From contig CM075853.1 of assembly GCA_037975125.1 (NCBI GenBank), positions 91,878,773 to 91,942,772 on the forward strand: a stretch of 64,000 bases of DNA, given 5' to 3'. The number at the start of each line of letters is the position of its first letter. The first letter of the stretch is position 1. Positions 63,243 through 64,000 of this stretch are shown here, one piece after another. The notes beneath the pieces are model-generated. The model was not told the origin of the DNA, did not search any database, and worked only from the letters and a program-made list of their open reading frames with translations. This stretch comes from Latrodectus hesperus. Lineage: Eukaryota; Arthropoda; Arachnida; Araneae; Theridiidae. Made by a program: the position numbers and the translations under genes.

Positions 63243-63816
63243 CTGCAAGAATCAATTCAGATTGAACTTTATGGTATAATTTATTATTATGCATTCAATA
63301 CATAGGTATTATTTTAATTTAAATTTGTTTTCATAAATAATTGAAAATGTTAATTTTTGAAATTTACGTTGCTATCTCTAATTACAGGTATATCATGACG
63401 CATTTTTAGCTTTCTTAAACCCCATATGCTTTAAATAAAAAAATAGAAAAATAGCAGTTATCATTATTTTATTTTTAGCACAATTCAAATTAATTAACTG
63501 TAAGCTAATGTTTTAAATTTTATATAATTTGATCATACAAGCTTTTTATTTAAGAATCTATATTTTGTATATCGTTTTATTTAAAATATAAAGTTTGTAA
63601 AAATTATTACATATATTTTGCTGAAACATACTAAAAGTTTTATTTAAATCCGCATTTAAAAGCATATTTTGAATATTAAACTAATAAACAAATTTGGCTT
63701 TCAAAATTTCTTTATATTTCATCAATATAAAAAATAAATTAACATCATCAATAGCACGTACAAAAAAAGGCATGGGTATAATTTCCATGGTAAACCTGAA
63801 AGTTCATAGAAAAACA

Positions 63817-63908
63817 TCAAATTATTAATTATCAAATTATTAAAAGATTAATCAAACTATTAAATTATTAAAAGATTAATCAAATTATTAAATTATTAAA
63901 AGATTAAT
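63817..63908. repeat. AT-rich tandem repeat, 28-bp unit
   Basis: Units ending ATTAAAAGATTAATCAAA recur; two 28-bp units differ at a single base and a shorter unit precedes them. It lies in the presumed cassette 1 intron. Confidence 0.85.
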
Positions 63909-64000
63909 GAATAGAAATATGAAAAAATTAAAGAGCAAAAACTGAAAATTATCCATACACACAAAAATACAAGTGGAAAAAATGATTTATGTAACTAAAA

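Overview
This is a very AT-rich, mostly non-coding eukaryotic (arthropod) window with long introns, GT-AG spliced short exons, many (TA)n microsatellites and decayed transposons. The exon set on the minus strand points to a chelicerate, most likely a spider: it matches the known layout of the shortened Dscam genes (sDscam) of Chelicerata, whose 5' end is a tandem series of cassettes, each with its own promoter, signal-peptide exon and immunoglobulin exon.

Right part (about 44-64 kb, read right to left on the minus strand): five cassettes, two of them incomplete here. Cassette 1 shows only its Ig exon (62949-63242). Cassette 2 has a signal exon at 59778-59832 and an Ig exon at 57021-57311; cassette 3 has 54005-54068 and 51789-52079; cassette 4 has 49774-49834 and 47861-48148. 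Cassette 5 has a signal exon at 44171-44234, and its Ig exon is probably lost in the 500-N assembly gap at 42771-43270. Every visible exon junction is in phase 1, so any signal exon can be spliced to its own Ig exon and each Ig exon to the same downstream exon. About 180-260 bp upstream of each of the four visible signal exons lies the same 13-base element, TAGCGCCACATAG (CTATGTGGCGCTA on the coding strand). It resembles the core of the arthropod CTCF site. This invites comparison with vertebrate clustered protocadherins, where a CTCF-bound element marks each alternative promoter, and is the most interesting signal in the window.

Left part (1-42 kb): no convincing host exon. If the constant exons lie further left, this is a giant intron. 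It holds a nearly intact Ty1/copia retrotransposon with identical LTRs (22052-26578, one frameshift), a degraded mariner element with DD41D spacing inserted in a (TA)n array (17688-19009), a MITE with cAMP-response-like motifs (39205-39451), fossils of non-LTR retrotransposons (3358-3560, 6060-6945), a Tc1-like fossil (20600-20900), a tRNA-derived SINE-like piece (15065-15122), a fold-back repeat around a TA array (27031-27230), eleven TA arrays and several small tandem or inverted repeats. The rest is AT-rich sequence with no recognisable content.
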